Below are positions 29,474 through 40,587 of a stretch of 64,000 nt of DNA, piece after piece. Position 1 is the first letter of the stretch. Every line of letters begins with the position of its first letter. Position numbers and translations under genes: made by a program. Under the pieces are notes generated by a model, which saw only the letters and a list, made by a program, of their open reading frames with translations, was not told the DNA's origin and did not search any database. The stretch lies in assembly GCA_024867545.1 (NCBI GenBank), contig JANFNE010000040.1, forward strand, positions 413,266 through 477,265. The letters run 5' to 3'. This DNA is from Phytopythium helicoides. Lineage: Eukaryota; Oomycota; Peronosporomycetes; Pythiales; Pythiaceae.

Positions 29474-30549
29474 ACCTCTTCATCAGGGTGACTCGCCATG
29501 TACTCATTCATAGCTGCTCTCGAATCATCTTGATCACGTATTTGTTCAAGTAGTTCCTGAGCCTGGTCATAAGAGAGCGATGGGGCAGGTCGTGGAGGTG
29601 GAGGTGGTGGTGGTGCACTTGCATCCTCCCTGCGCATTTCACCAAGCTCGTCGATCGAATTACTCTCTCCGTCGCTGTACATTCGACTGATATGGTTTTC
29701 GGTGGCTAACCAGTCGATTGCTTCGGGGGAGTCATAATCAAGGTTGATCGTTCTCTGACCTGTTCTGAAGTCATGAAGCTCACCACGCGCTCCAATGTAG
29801 TATCTACTGCTCTGGACCCCGGTTCGATTGATAGGCCGCACCTTCAAACTCGCCCACTCGGGATGTGACAGATACCATCTCTGGATTCGCTCAATTGCAT
29901 CGTTGACAGACGAGTGAATGTGCTCGTTTGCTATATCCATGACCCGCTCGAGAGTAGCATTCCAATCAATCGATCTTGGCCTGCAATCCGTCCAGATCGC
30001 GCCGAATAGAGAGACCCTTTGACGCCTATGACATACCGTGATTCAACGGATCCGTCAAGCTTTACAGGGTTAATTCGCAGATTGATAAGACCAGGATAGG
30101 TGATGAACCACTCCTTCACTTGATCGTGAGCCGCAATTGGCGTTGAGATTAGCGTATGATCCAGCGTCAATTCGTTGTGAGAAGGAAGCGGGGGAGCTGA
30201 TGGTGAAAATTCAGGTGGAAGGTCTGGTAGTTCAGGGGCGGATGGGATAGCCTGAATATCAACTTCATATGGCAATTGATCGACGCTTGTTGGATCGGAT
30301 TGAGTTACGAGGCTTTTTTTTTAAGGGGTCAAGCTGAGTCATCACCGAAGAGTCGGTCTGTGTCTCGCTTGACAGTGTTGGTGTTGCTGTTGGCTTGGTT
30401 GAGACGACCTTATCCGCCTCACTCGCCCAAATCGCTTCCTCATACATCCCACGCTTCACCACGGTCTGTCTAGTTCTTCGCTCGGCCTTTGCGAGTAGGT
30501 CTTGTTGCTTTTGCTCGCGATCCGCTTTGTTCTTGAACGACGGAAACAT
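29474..30549 (-). pseudogene. Polinton-associated repeat-domain protein, truncated
   Basis: Three overlapping frames form one gene of about 360 codons: start MFPSFKNKADREQKQQDLLA (30549), a frame change at a run of nine T (about 30313-30321), another near 29940. It contains two copies of one domain: WFITYPGLINLRINPV ... SRYVIGVKGSLYSARSG, and WYLSHPEWASLKVRPIN ... SRYYIGARGELHDFRTG. A proline run (PPPPPPPRP) precedes the C-terminus. The last residues run into the telomere repeats, so the true end is lost. I do not recognise the domain; its place suggests a Polinton accessory or virion protein. Confidence 0.6.
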
Positions 30550-31641
30550 CTTGTTGCTTCTCAGCAGCTATATTATCCCAATATACTTTCTCCGCTGCGC
30601 TCATGCGATTTTTATTAATCAATCTAAGATTCGACTGAGGCTCCCACGTTGGTTGTTTCGCCGTCGTCCATTTCACCAAGTAACGATACTTTCCTTTGCT
30701 CGTGCGATGGTCCAAGATCTTCTCGACCTCCCAGACCTCTCTCGGCGCTACCTCAGCATCTGTTGGCTCGCCACGGACGACCTTGAGATCATTCAAAGGG
30801 ACGTACTTGATGTGACCGTTCTTCGAGCGAATGTCCGCCTTGTAGCCATCGAGTCCCCTCATATCTGTAGACATCCTTGCTCCATCGCGCTCCCTCCTTT
30901 GCGAAGGTTCCTTTGAGAGACGATACCGCACAGAGTCGCCGATGGCTAGCTTGTCATCGAGTGACCTCATTACTACTTCGTTGTGATCGAGTGCGTCCCT
31001 GTCTACGCTAACCCCTAGCTTCTTCGGGTGATTGCCCAATCGCTGAGTTCTCAGTTGTATTGTAGTTGTAAATGACATCCGCTAGCAGCTTAGGAGTCAG
31101 CTTGCGCTCCATTTGCATAAGTCGCTGCTTGATTGTACGGTTGAATCGCTCGATCTTTCCCATCTTAGCGTGGTCCCCAGCCTCGTTGTTGAAGTGCTCG
31201 ATCTTCTGCTGCTTGAAGTAGGCTTGGACGGCGCTGTTTAGAAAACTCCACACCATTGTCCGTCGTCAGTTCTGTTGGCTTGCATTCTTTGACAACGCCT
31301 TCATTGCTGTGAGCATAGTTGACGCTTGCTTGTTAGCGAGGATCTTCGCATACCCCAGGCGGCTGTTGATGTTGATCGCTGTGAGATCGGTGTTTCCCGA
31401 GCTCAGGCCAAAAGGTAAGATCTGCCTGCCACGAATTGGGGTTCGAGCTTGCTATCTTGAACAGCTGAAACGCTGGTTTCTGATCTTGGAATCGTTGAAC
31501 GGTCGATTGAGTGCTGAGCCAGTCTCGCACCTTCTTGAGCGTCACAGATGAGTCGAGCACACGTGCCTTCAAGTACAGCTTTTGCGCGCTAACAAAGCCT
31601 GTCTTTGGATCATTGTAGAGCTTGCTCAAGAGCTGGTCCAT
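30470..31641 (-). pseudogene. Polinton integrase with chromodomain
   Basis: Starts at MDQLLSKLYNDPKTGFVSAQ (31641). All three catalytic regions of the DDE integrase can be seen across broken frames: first Asp in SWQADLTFWPE, second in LTTDNGVEF (about 31240-31265), Glu in MGKIERFNRTIK. The C-terminal part (31078-30470) has a chromodomain (WEVEKILDHRTSKGKYRYLV; TWEPQSNLRL). It would insert the linear element DNA. At least two frame changes (near 31345 and 31250) make it non-functional as read. Confidence 0.8.
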
Positions 31642-31647
31642 GGTTGC

Positions 31648-34600
31648 TTATATGTTGAGCGGGATAGTGCTGATGCCGTCTTCCAGCACTATGCGCTTGT
31701 CATAGAAGAAACCACAACCGTTCTTCTGCTGCTCGTACGTCTGCATCTGCGGCGTGTTAGTCATCCGCTGGTTATCAAAGAAGTCAGTTTGCTTAACCAC
31801 GCGGAAGCCTCGGTTCGTCGCTTGCAGAGTAATCTTCTCGTTGATCACCGATTCAAACCTCTCTGGCGTGAGGATACCCGCGTTGTTGCTCTTCTGGACT
31901 CCCTTGGCTGAGCATTTGGTCTTGTGATAGAGCGGCTCCACCTGCCCCGTCTTCTTGTTGACCCAGTTTGCACTGATGAGGTCGCCATCATAGCAGATAT
32001 AGTTCTTGCTGCTTAGGGAGACCATTGCACCGCCACGCCATTCCTCCTTGAACAAGCCTGGTGTTCGCTTGTCGTACTTAGCATGCTCAGGTGTGTCATC
32101 GCGCGGGAACCACTCGTGCTTGTGTGCCTCGAAGTGCTCGCGTAGTTCCGGCTTGATGAGGTCAGGAAAGGTTGCTCTCCGCTGAACGCGATGTAACCAC
32201 TGTCTGTGTCCATCTCTTGATACTGGAAGTCGCTCCGGTCGATGTACTTGTCAATGCAGTCGTAGTAGAACTCGAGCATACGGAGCTTCGCTAGCTGGTA
32301 GACAGCGACGGCAACATGGATAGGATTTTTCAAGAAGATGGTACGCTTGCGTTGCGTCACTTCATACACCTCGTTAAGCTCCTCGAGCCCCTGGAAGAGA
32401 TTGCCCTCGATAAGCTTGCTGACCTCATCATCACAGCTCTCATAGACAACGTTCTTATGCTTTGATTGATTCATTGCACTGCGTCCATACGGTGAGTTTA
32501 CAACTAGCTTCATGGAATCGGCAATGACTGCCTTGGCTTTGTCAGCATCTCCTTCTCGACGAGCGTCAGAGACCATCTCGGTGAACCTGTGGAAGGGACG
32601 AGCAGCATGACACTTCACGAAGCTATGCACCTTGGTGACGATCAGTCCATGCGCAATGTACCACTTAAGCAATGGTGTGTAGATGAGGATCTGCTTCCCA
32701 AAGTAACTACCGATCAGCTTGCGGCTCTTCTTCGATGGATTGGGTCGCGATTGGTTGAATTCAGCCATGAAATCTCCAATCACCTCAGCTGTGGGGTCAA
32801 CTTCCACGTTCTTGAATATCGGAGTCATCTCGCTGAAGTGGTCTTTGAGATGCTCAGGTGTCTCAATGTCGCACTCTACGAAACCAAACTGCTTGTCCGC
32901 CAGGATGTCGTCGATCAACTCATCATAGGCTTCGATCTTAACCAAGCGACCACATGGCATGTCTTGCCCGAGGCACCACAGGTAGAGAGCGTTAGCATCA
33001 TACCCAATGACCTTCTGACACAACTTCCGCCACGGATACGCGTCATACCTGCCTTTGCAAAGCGATTGAAGATGATAGATGGGCCGCCGGTAATATTTCC
33101 CTCCATGAGTCTGTAGATATCTGACTGCTCCTCATCAATACTGTGAATCAAACGGGTAGCATTGTGCTCGAGGAGCTTTTGCTTCCTGAAGGCTTTTATG
33201 TCCATGTCCCTTGCGGGCGATGTTGCAGCTCGAGCATGTGATGAGGATGTTGCCATCTTCGTGACCGCGGAGGTTGTTGATCCTATCAGCAGATACTGTC
33301 TTCTTCGTGAGTGGCTCATAGCACAGACCGCACAAGTAGCTTTGGGACTTCATCAGCTGGTTGAGATGCTCTAGAGTCATATCGACTTGCGATCTGCTTC
33401 TTGTCCTGGGCTTTGTAGCTGTTGAAATGGGTCTTGTTAAACTCAAATGGCTTGCTGGTGTGCATGGTCGAGGCTTGATGTAGTCTCCATTGTAAACGGT
33501 TCCGTACATAATCTTCTCGGCTAAGCCTGGTAGCGACACCCCGTCAGTGAACATGTCGAGTCCAAAGTCGCGGAAGAACATCATCTGCTTTTGGATGGCT
33601 TGTGAGAAGGGGATTACGTCGAGATCGTTGTACCAGATAAGGAGCTCGCGCAACGTTTTCATCTTATAGTGCTCCCACACCCACTGAACTCGCTTCCACT
33701 CTTTGTCACTAAGTGTTGTGCTGCGGTGCTTTGAGTTGAAGGCACTGCGAGGAGGCAGGCCAGGCTTGTCGAGCATATCAAAGCTCTTGAGATACTCATA
33801 CGGGAAATGTCCCTTGCTCATCTGGCACTCACACTTGACTTTGTCAGGACATTGACACTTGCCAAGGTACGCCTTGAGGTACTGGCGAAGGCTCGTGCCA
33901 GCCGCAACCATACTTTGAGATGTCAAGCATCTTGAAACCACCTGCGTCAAGGCACATGTAGCCGCTACCAGCTAAGATAGCATTTACTCCCATCTCTTTC
34001 TTTGTCTGATCAAGGGTCTTTCGCCCGCGGCGCTTGATGACATTGCAGCCAGAGACGTGGAGGATAGCCGCTAGCAGTTCGTTCTTAACCAATTGCATGT
34101 CATAGCGTCCACTGTTGAAGCCAATTAACGGAATGGTTTCGCAGAAGCTGACCACTTTGTTGACTTCATCCTCGGCTTTAGTCAGTAATCGCTCTGGTGA
34201 TTTTGTTTGGTTCTTGATTATGCCTCGCCTCGGCTTCTTGCTTGCGTCGCTCAACATTTTCAATCAGCTTGGCGTACTTCTTTCTGTTGTAGTCTTCGAT
34301 CAGCTGACGCTTTGCAGCAGCATGCGTGAACATCTCAATGAGCAACTCCTGGGCGAGTCGTTTACGAACACTTCGTCTCGTTTGTGAGAGAATCGTGGAC
34401 GCTAACAGAGACAGGGTGTGTGCGTTCGTAAACGACAGACGCTTAGCTGCTTTGTCGGCATCGAGAGGCTTTAGAATTGCCTCAAAATCGTACACCAAGT
34501 AATGGTCTGTGTATGGATCGACGTCCTTCACTCCGTACTTCTCAAGCATGCGTTGCATCTGTTTGTTGCTGGGCGAAACCAGAGCTGGCTCCTTGACAAA

Positions 34601-35500
34601 GCGCTTAATATATGCCTCCTGGCATTTGTTTTTCTTGTGATCACGGAGCTGCTCGTGGGTGACGAAAATCATCGAGCATTTGGGGCAACCATGCTTTCCC
34701 ACAAAGCGCTCAGGATTGGTGATGTACATCGCATGAGAGTTGTGGGACAGAATACTCATCGTGCTCTCGTATGACTTGGTTGATTCGATGACCCGACTGT
34801 ACTCCTGAGTCGCTTCGTCGAACGTGTACACCTCGATGTTTAGGTTGAAGCAGTCTTCCACGTCGCTGAGTTGATACAGCTCAACAGGTGGCAGACTCTT
34901 GTACAGCTTGGAAATGTCAAGCTGTCGAAGGTCACTCCTTTGTACGTTAGCCACCGCTTGACTGCCGCCTTGGTAGGAGCGACAAGTCGCTGACGCGAAG
35001 GCTTCTCTCCCTCGATGAGGTGGTACGCAATGCAGTAGAAGAGACACTTTGTCGATTGAGGTGGCTGGGAAAATTGATGACGTGGTCGGTTGGAGCGAAT
35101 GACCTCAGGGATCACAGCCTCCTCCGACCCAAGCTTGTGAGTGCGGTAGTAGAGAGTGAGCTTGAATGCGTCAACGGACTTGAGCATGTAAGACGATGTG
35201 GGGATATCGATGGTTTGGTCAAGCACAATGTTTCTGAGGTCGTCCATACTATGAATGGCATCTTTACGAGTGTTGATTGTTTGCGGGCCAGGGACTGAGC
35301 TGTCTTAAAAATCGAGGTGTTGTGGTTGGCGGGATGGATGTGTTCGTGTCTAGAGGATCATTGCGGTTGACAAGCGTGAATCCAATAGCCACATCAAACT
35401 TAAACGCATGCTTCTGGTGAAGGAGCACATTCTCAATGTGGTCGTAGAACTCATGTTCCTTGAGCCCTTTGTAAAAGTGAATCTCTGAGTGCTTGTTTTT
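31648..35500 (-). pseudogene. Protein-primed family B DNA polymerase with internal HNH motif
   Basis: Replicative polymerase of Polintons, about 1,250 codons across several frames. From the N-terminal side: a region shared by oomycete Polinton polymerases (35500-34900; CLFYCIAYHLIEGEKPSRQR), a C2H2 finger (CPKCSMIFVTHEQLRDHKKN), Exo I (LVYDFEAI), Exo II (GFNSGRYDMQLV), Exo III (WYNDLDVIPF), an HNH/endonuclease VII-like zinc motif (CGLCYEPL, SADRINNLRGHEDGN, CSSCN; about 33380-33200), then NITGGPSIIFNRF, motif A (GYDANALYLWC), motif B (KLVVNSPYGR) and motif C (YQEMDTDSGYI). The C-terminal part ends at 31648. Frame changes near 33920, 33200, 33010 and 32150 break it; the catalytic motifs themselves look intact. 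Confidence 0.85.
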
Positions 35501-35531
35501 GATTACTCCATGCGATACAGGACGCTCGAAG

Positions 35532-35753
35532 TCAGATCGCTAGATGCTTTTGGAGCTTGCTGAGCGGGATGCTGTAGTGCTTGGCGAGTAGTTTTTGCTT
35601 TTTCTGGGAACGAAGATCGGAGATGTAGACAATGCGACCGGTCTCGTTGCGAACCTTGACACGGTATTGGATGCCTGTCTTGGCTCGCCACGGGTTTGAT
35701 ATCCTTCTTGGTGAGACCAAGGCTCATCAGTCCGTCGAGTTCGTAGTCGCGCA
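35532..35753 (-). pseudogene. Small Polinton-side gene, unrecognised
   Basis: Starts MRDYELDGLMSLGLTKKDIK; after a one-base shift at about 35695 it continues AKTGIQYRVKVRNETGRIVY and ISDLRSQKKQKLLAKHYSIP to a stop at 35532. About 73 aa, basic C-terminus. Upstream of the polymerase on the same strand. No known family. Confidence 0.4.
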
Positions 35754-35760
35754 TGGGTGC

Positions 35761-36366
35761 TATATGGGAGGGGGAGATTGTCAAGATGAAAAATAAATAA
35801 TAAAACAGCAAACAGATATAAATAAAATACGATTCCTTGAAGAGATTTACAATTAATGCTAGATGGATGTTGTGCCCGTTGGGGGTCCTCATAGGATTGA
35901 CTTTGGAACCGGATGACATTTCTATCTGGATTGGCTTGGAAGCTGAGCGCGGACACGTGTCCGAGATGGTCATATCTGAGGTCGACGATATGGTCGCAGG
36001 GTGGGGACAGCTGTCGAGCTGGTGGTCATTTCTATCTGCACCCCGGAGTGTGGTTAGAGATTGGAGCAGCACCCCCAGTTGGGGGGGGAGGGAGGTACAT
36101 CGTCCAACGAGTCGGGCACCAAGAGTCGGCGGGTCTTGTCAGAGTAGGCGTTTGACGCGAGGACCCCGTTCTAACATATGACACCGAGCGTGTATCCGCG
36201 CATGCTATGGTGTTAAAGAGGGTCGCATTGCATGAGAGGCTGCGAGCGGTCTGTTCGTTGAAAACAGCTGCTTTTGATTAGAGGTTACGAGAGGTTGTAT
36301 CTTACGGTAAGATACGATGCGGTTACACGAAACATAAAAAACGTTCGCGTACCGTGCCATTACATA
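35761..36366. other. Junction between Polinton and Copia, no gene recognised
   Basis: Neither a Polinton terminal repeat nor a Copia LTR could be recognised. Frames on both strands lack family features. A GAGGTTACGAGAGGTTGTATC segment followed by a TCTTAC/GTAAGA hairpin lies near 36280-36315. Confidence 0.4.
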
Positions 36367-37819
36367 CTACTGATGTTGAAAGCTTGAGACCAGTTCGCAA
36401 GGATTGTACACGTCCTTGGCGTCGGTTTGATTAAAGCGAGCTGCAACATCTCTGATGTACTGGGTCTGTCGGAGGCAGAGTACTCGGCGCTTTCGATCGT
36501 AGTCGATTTCCATGCCGAGCATGAACTTGGCGACCCCAAGCTCCTTCATCTTGAATTCACGCTTCAATTCTGCCTTCACTGCTTGGATGTCGGCTCGAAG
36601 CTTGGCTGCGCCAATCATGGCGTCCACATACAAGCACACGTAGACGTATTCGGCACCCACCCGCTTGACGTAAATGCATTTATCTGCGCCACAGCTGACG
36701 AAACCATTCTTCATGAACACGCGATGGATCGTCTTGTTCCATGCGGAGGACGCCTGCTTCAATCCATAGAGCGCCTTGTTCAGCTTTAGAACCATGTTCC
36801 CATTGACTTCCAACCCTTCAGGCACTTCCATGAAGACTTCTTCCTCGAGGTCGCTATTAAGGAAAGCTGTGTCAACATCGAGTTGTTCCATCTCATAGCC
36901 TTGAGACGCGCACGTTGCCAAGAACACTCGAATCGAGTTCATGTTCGCTACGGGTGAGTACGTTTCAAAGAAGTTCACACCGAACTCTTGCTTGAATCCC
37001 TTGGCAACGAGTCGAGCCTTGTAGCGAACGATGTTACCATGTTCATCGCGCTTCTTGGCGAACACCCACCGACTCCCAATAGTGCGCATGTCGGCTTTGC
37101 GCGGAACCAGGGGTCCATGTCCCGTTAGCATCGTGCGCGGCGAGCTCATTGTGCGTCGCCACCTTCCATTGGTCCTTCTCGCCACTTGTCATAGCTTGTT
37201 CGTACGAGGACGGCACGTCTGCCGACACACTCGTTGCTGCCGCATCCACTATTGCTGCCAGTGCGTACTCATCATCGTCCATGCGAGGACGCTTAGGACG
37301 TGGAACAATGCTGCCGTCCATGTCCCCGTCGTCAATGCTATCCAAAAGCAGCTGCTGATGCGACGTATTCTCCAGTGGCGGCAAGATACGCTGTTCCTCC
37401 CGGGCTCGTCCGGAGCGCTGCACAGGTGGGTGGAACACCACCACGTCACTTGACATTGGGGTAGGTGGGAGGTGAGGCGTCGCTGCGGTGTCTCCTCCAT
37501 TGGAACGTCCTCTTCCACCGGCGTTTTCGCCCACCATTTGCTCGTCTTCCACGACAGGTTGCGGGGCGGAGCGCTCCACATCGTCCTTTTCTACCAGAAT
37601 TTGGGTGATTGGCCCACTGACTGGAGTCACCGCAGCATCGTAGATCCCATTGACTTCGCGCTCATCGAGCGCTACTGATCTTGACACCTTGACAACACCA
37701 GCGTCAATGTCCCAGCACCTTGTATCCCTTGGTCCCATCGGCATAACCAAGCAGCATGCACATGTAGCTCTTGGCATCCAGCTTGGTACGCTTTGCGTCG
37801 TCAACATGGGCGTACCCAT
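36367..37819 (-). pseudogene. pol: Copia reverse transcriptase and linker
   Basis: The linker (HPPVQRSGRAREEQRILPP) leads to EQAMTSGEKDQWKVA and, after a frame change near 37120, to the RT core: GSRWVFAKKRDEHGNIVRYK, ARLVAKGFKQEFGVNF, MEQLDVDTAFLNSDL and ALYGLKQASSAWN. The catalytic box reads LYVDAM where Copia has YVDDM, so one metal-binding Asp is lost. The frame stops at 36367 soon after NPCELVSSF, before any RNase H. Confidence 0.88.
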
Positions 37820-38530
37820 ACGACCCGAACACGCGCAAGTGGTCCAGCCGCGGCTTCACCTTGAAGCACAACTCATATGGCGTGACGTCTGGGTGTGCGC
37901 TGTTCGTAGTCCGATTCACCAAATCCCCTGCGGTACTCACCGCCTCAGCCCACCATCGGAGCGCCACACTCTTGTAGTGGATCATGCTGCGCGCCTTCTC
38001 CATGAGCGTCCGGTTCATCCGTTCAGCCACGCCATTTTGCTGTGGACTGTACGGAACCGTGCGCTGGTGGACAATTCCACTTGCTTGACATATACCGTCG
38101 AAGGTCTTGTTGACAAACTCAGTGCCATTGTCCGAACGGATGACCTTGATGCGTTCTTCCACTGGTTCTCGTAAAGAGCCTTAAACTCACGAAACTTGGT
38201 CGCCACCTCGCTCTTCTTCTTCAAGAAGTATACCACAACATAACGCGAGTAGTCATCGACGAAGGTGAGCACGTACTTGGCTCCACCCGCTGACTTGGTC
38301 TTCATGGGACCCATCAAGTCCGTGTGAACCAGCTCCAGCACACGCGACGTCTTTGTCTGCGATTGAGCTGGGAATCTTGCGACCGTTTGCTTGCCTTTCA
38401 TACACCCGCCGCATAGGGTATCGCTGTCCTGAGCGATTGAAGGCATACCATCCGTCGTCTTCTGTGTCCGCGCGTAGTTGTCATGACTCGGATGCCCCAT
38501 CCGAGCATGCCCACAACTCCCACTCGCCAT
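37704..38530 (-). pseudogene. pol: Copia integrase
   Basis: Two frames with a break near 38160. The N-terminal zinc-binding part has ARMGHPSHDNY and CGGCMKGKQTVARF; the catalytic core has HTDLMGPM, VDDYSRYVVVYFLKKKSE, SDNGTEFVN and YSPQQNGVAERMNRTL, giving the D, D, E triad. It would integrate the cDNA if whole. Confidence 0.9.
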
Positions 38531-38765
38531 TGTAGGCAGAGTAGTCTACGAAGCGCGCTTGCTCCGGCTCCGTATCCATAGTATACGTGTTGCCGTGCCG
38601 CTTTTGCCATTGCAACCAGGTCCATCCCATGCCAGATCTTGCAGTAGTCCGTGCCGAACTCAGCACTAAGACCGCGCTCAGTCAATTTGCCAATTGACAA
38701 TAGTCGACGGTCCAGATCAGGGATGTGGAGCACGTCCACCATCCTGATAGTCAGGCCGGTCGCGC

Positions 38766-39727
38766 TCACCATGCGCGCGGATCGCGACCCACCACCTGGA
38801 GCTTCTTGCCGTCCGCAATGGTCACGTCGACTGGTTTCGAGAGCGCCTGGTACTCGAACAGGTCCGTCCTGTTCGGCGTCATGTGCGATGACGCACCACT
38901 GTCGATCAGCCAACCACTGCCAAAGGTCGACGCACCAGCCGAAAACACGACTTCATCTCGGCCGCTAGTCGTTACGTTCGGGCAGTCCCGCTTCATGTGA
39001 CCCGACTGGCCACACCCAAAGCACTTGCCCTTGAAGCCGCCATTGTTGCTGCGCGTGCCCCTGCCGCGACGACCAATGCCGTTGATACGCTTGCTGCCAT
39101 GAGTCTGGACCCGTGCCTTAAAGGCACGCTCCGTCACCTCATGCTTCTGGAGCTTCTCGTGCTCCTTCAGCAGCTTCTCCTTGACCTCGATCAGTGAGAC
39201 ACCCTTGGTGTTCTCATGATCGATACGAGGAGGTCATACTCGCTTGGCAGACTACCAAGTAGCACCACGAGCTGGCGTCCATCGTCGACAGCCTCGCCGA
39301 CAGCCTGGAGGCTCACGACCAGCTCATCAAAGCGGTCCAGATGAGCCGCCATGCTGGCGCCATCCTCCATCTTGAACTCGTGAAGGCGGCGTGTAAGCGC
39401 CACGCGGTTGTGCAGTGTCGAGCGATTATAAAATTCGCGCAGCGTGTCCCAAGCTTGCTTGGCAGTCACCGTCCCACGAATCTTGGTCTGGTGCTCCAGC
39501 GTGATGCCCTGGGCGATGATGGCGAAGGCCTTCAAATCCGCCGTGCGCCACTCGTCGGTCATCTCTTGTTCCGGCTTCACCACCTCAACATGCGCGATGA
39601 GGCCCTTGCGGGCGAGCGTCATCCGCATGTTGAACTCCCAGTGGAAGTAGTTGTCACTTCCAAGGAGGTCTCCGGGTTGCTTCATGGTCGTCGGTCTTGG
39701 TGTCGCTGGGTAGGGGTTTGGGCTCAT
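38766..39727 (-). pseudogene. gag: Copia Gag, zinc knuckle and protease
   Basis: Gag starts at ATG 39727 (MSPNPYPATPRPTTMKQPGD) and contains the UBN2-type core (DNYFHWEFNMRMTLARKGLI; AWDTLREFYNR; LHEFKMEDGASMAAHLD). After a frame change near 39200 come the zinc knuckle CFGCGQSGHMKRDC and the protease motif WLIDSGASSHMT. Another break follows near 38770 before the integrase. Confidence 0.88.
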
Positions 39728-39731
39728 AACC
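39716..39731 (-). other. Copia half-tRNA primer binding site overlapping gag start
   Basis: On the element strand the LTR end CCAACA is followed by GGTTATGAGCCC, the complement of an initiator-Met tRNA anticodon loop (GGGCUCAUAACC). Copia elements are known to prime from such a cleaved half tRNA. The ATG of this site is the first codon of gag. Confidence 0.55.
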
Positions 39732-40340
39732 TGTTGGCTAGGTGGTGAAACCCGAAGTGAAATGTAGATTGAATTTGGTTTTATACGACTGATAGCCCTT
39801 GATCTCCTGATGCTAGAACACTAAGACAAACCTATCCGAGTCGCAATATTTGCATTGCGCATAGATCCGTTGTGAGCCCATTCGGCCCAAACTTCACCAA
39901 CTTGACCTAGTTGCACTTCACCGAATTAGCCAATCAGGATCAGCATCACAAGTACCGTGGGCGGATCCGCCAATCAGATTTCAGGAGCGTGCCATCCGCC
40001 CAATCAGGTTGTAGGCACCACGCCAGGCACGCGTGCCGCAGCAACCGACTCGCTGTGAGCACGCGCCAACGCCTAACCAGTTGATGCATGAGCGGCGCAC
40101 TTCAACACCATCAATCTTTTGATGGATGAGATCCTCTCGAAGGTAGAGAGGTTTAGATGAATAGATGATCGCTTGACGTAATGTCGTTATGCTTACTGCA
40201 AAGCACGCACTCCTTCATCATCTCTTTCTGATCATCAGTCATGCTACCTCATTCCGCCGTGAATGGTAGTCGTGAAGGCGTCAACCACCGTCGCTTCGTC
40301 CGCCGCAACTGACTGCCGCAGTCTCGTTCCGTGACCAACA
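39732..40340 (-). repeat. Probable 5' LTR of the Copia element
   Basis: On the plus strand it starts TGTTGG next to the primer binding site and could end at CCAACA (40335-40340), giving 609 bp with 6-bp terminal inverted repeats. There is no second LTR in the window to confirm the outer end. Confidence 0.4.
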
Positions 40341-40534
40341 GCTACAAGCGTAGCCATGTGACGTGCGCAGCTCGTGACTGCTGACCAGCATTCCGATGTT
40401 TGCGCCGCCACGCTTCCCTTTCCGCCAATCCGAGCGCTGGATTCGCGCGGTACGCCACTGATTATCCCATACAAACTTCAAGTCAACATCCACCCAGTCG
40501 TCGCGTCGTCCTATCCATTGCGCCCATAGCTCTC

Positions 40535-40550
40535 CGCCATTCCGCAACTT
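40535..40550 (+). promoter_or_regulatory. Oomycete Inr/FPR-like core promoter of the ABC transporter
   Basis: CGCCATTCCGCAACTT at 40535-40550 fits the oomycete initiator plus flanking promoter region; its core CATTCCGCAACTT differs at one position. It lies 38 bp before the ATG at 40588, as expected for a short leader. Confidence 0.5.
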
Positions 40551-40587
40551 ACCAGCTCCAGCTCACGCGCCCGGCTCACGCTGCTCC

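Larger units (their letters stand above)
29474..35760 (-). mobile_element. Truncated Polinton/Maverick remnant
   Basis: Minus-strand gene set typical of Polintons: protein-primed family B DNA polymerase (31648-35500) and retroviral-type integrase with chromodomain (30470-31641), plus an unknown protein and a small gene. Capsid, protease and packaging ATPase genes are absent and no terminal inverted repeats are seen. The left end is cut by the telomere array. Every long gene carries frame breaks, so it looks inactive. Confidence 0.85.
36367..39731 (-). mobile_element. Ty1/Copia retrotransposon, 3'-truncated
   Basis: Minus-strand order gag, zinc knuckle, protease, integrase, reverse transcriptase is the Copia order. 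The RNase H domain and the 3' LTR are missing at the left end. Several frame breaks and a changed catalytic residue show it is dead. Confidence 0.88.

Noticed and set aside
30395..33116. Plus-strand frames of 100-175 aa across the Polinton
   Set aside because: They are mirror frames of the recognised integrase and polymerase on the minus strand.
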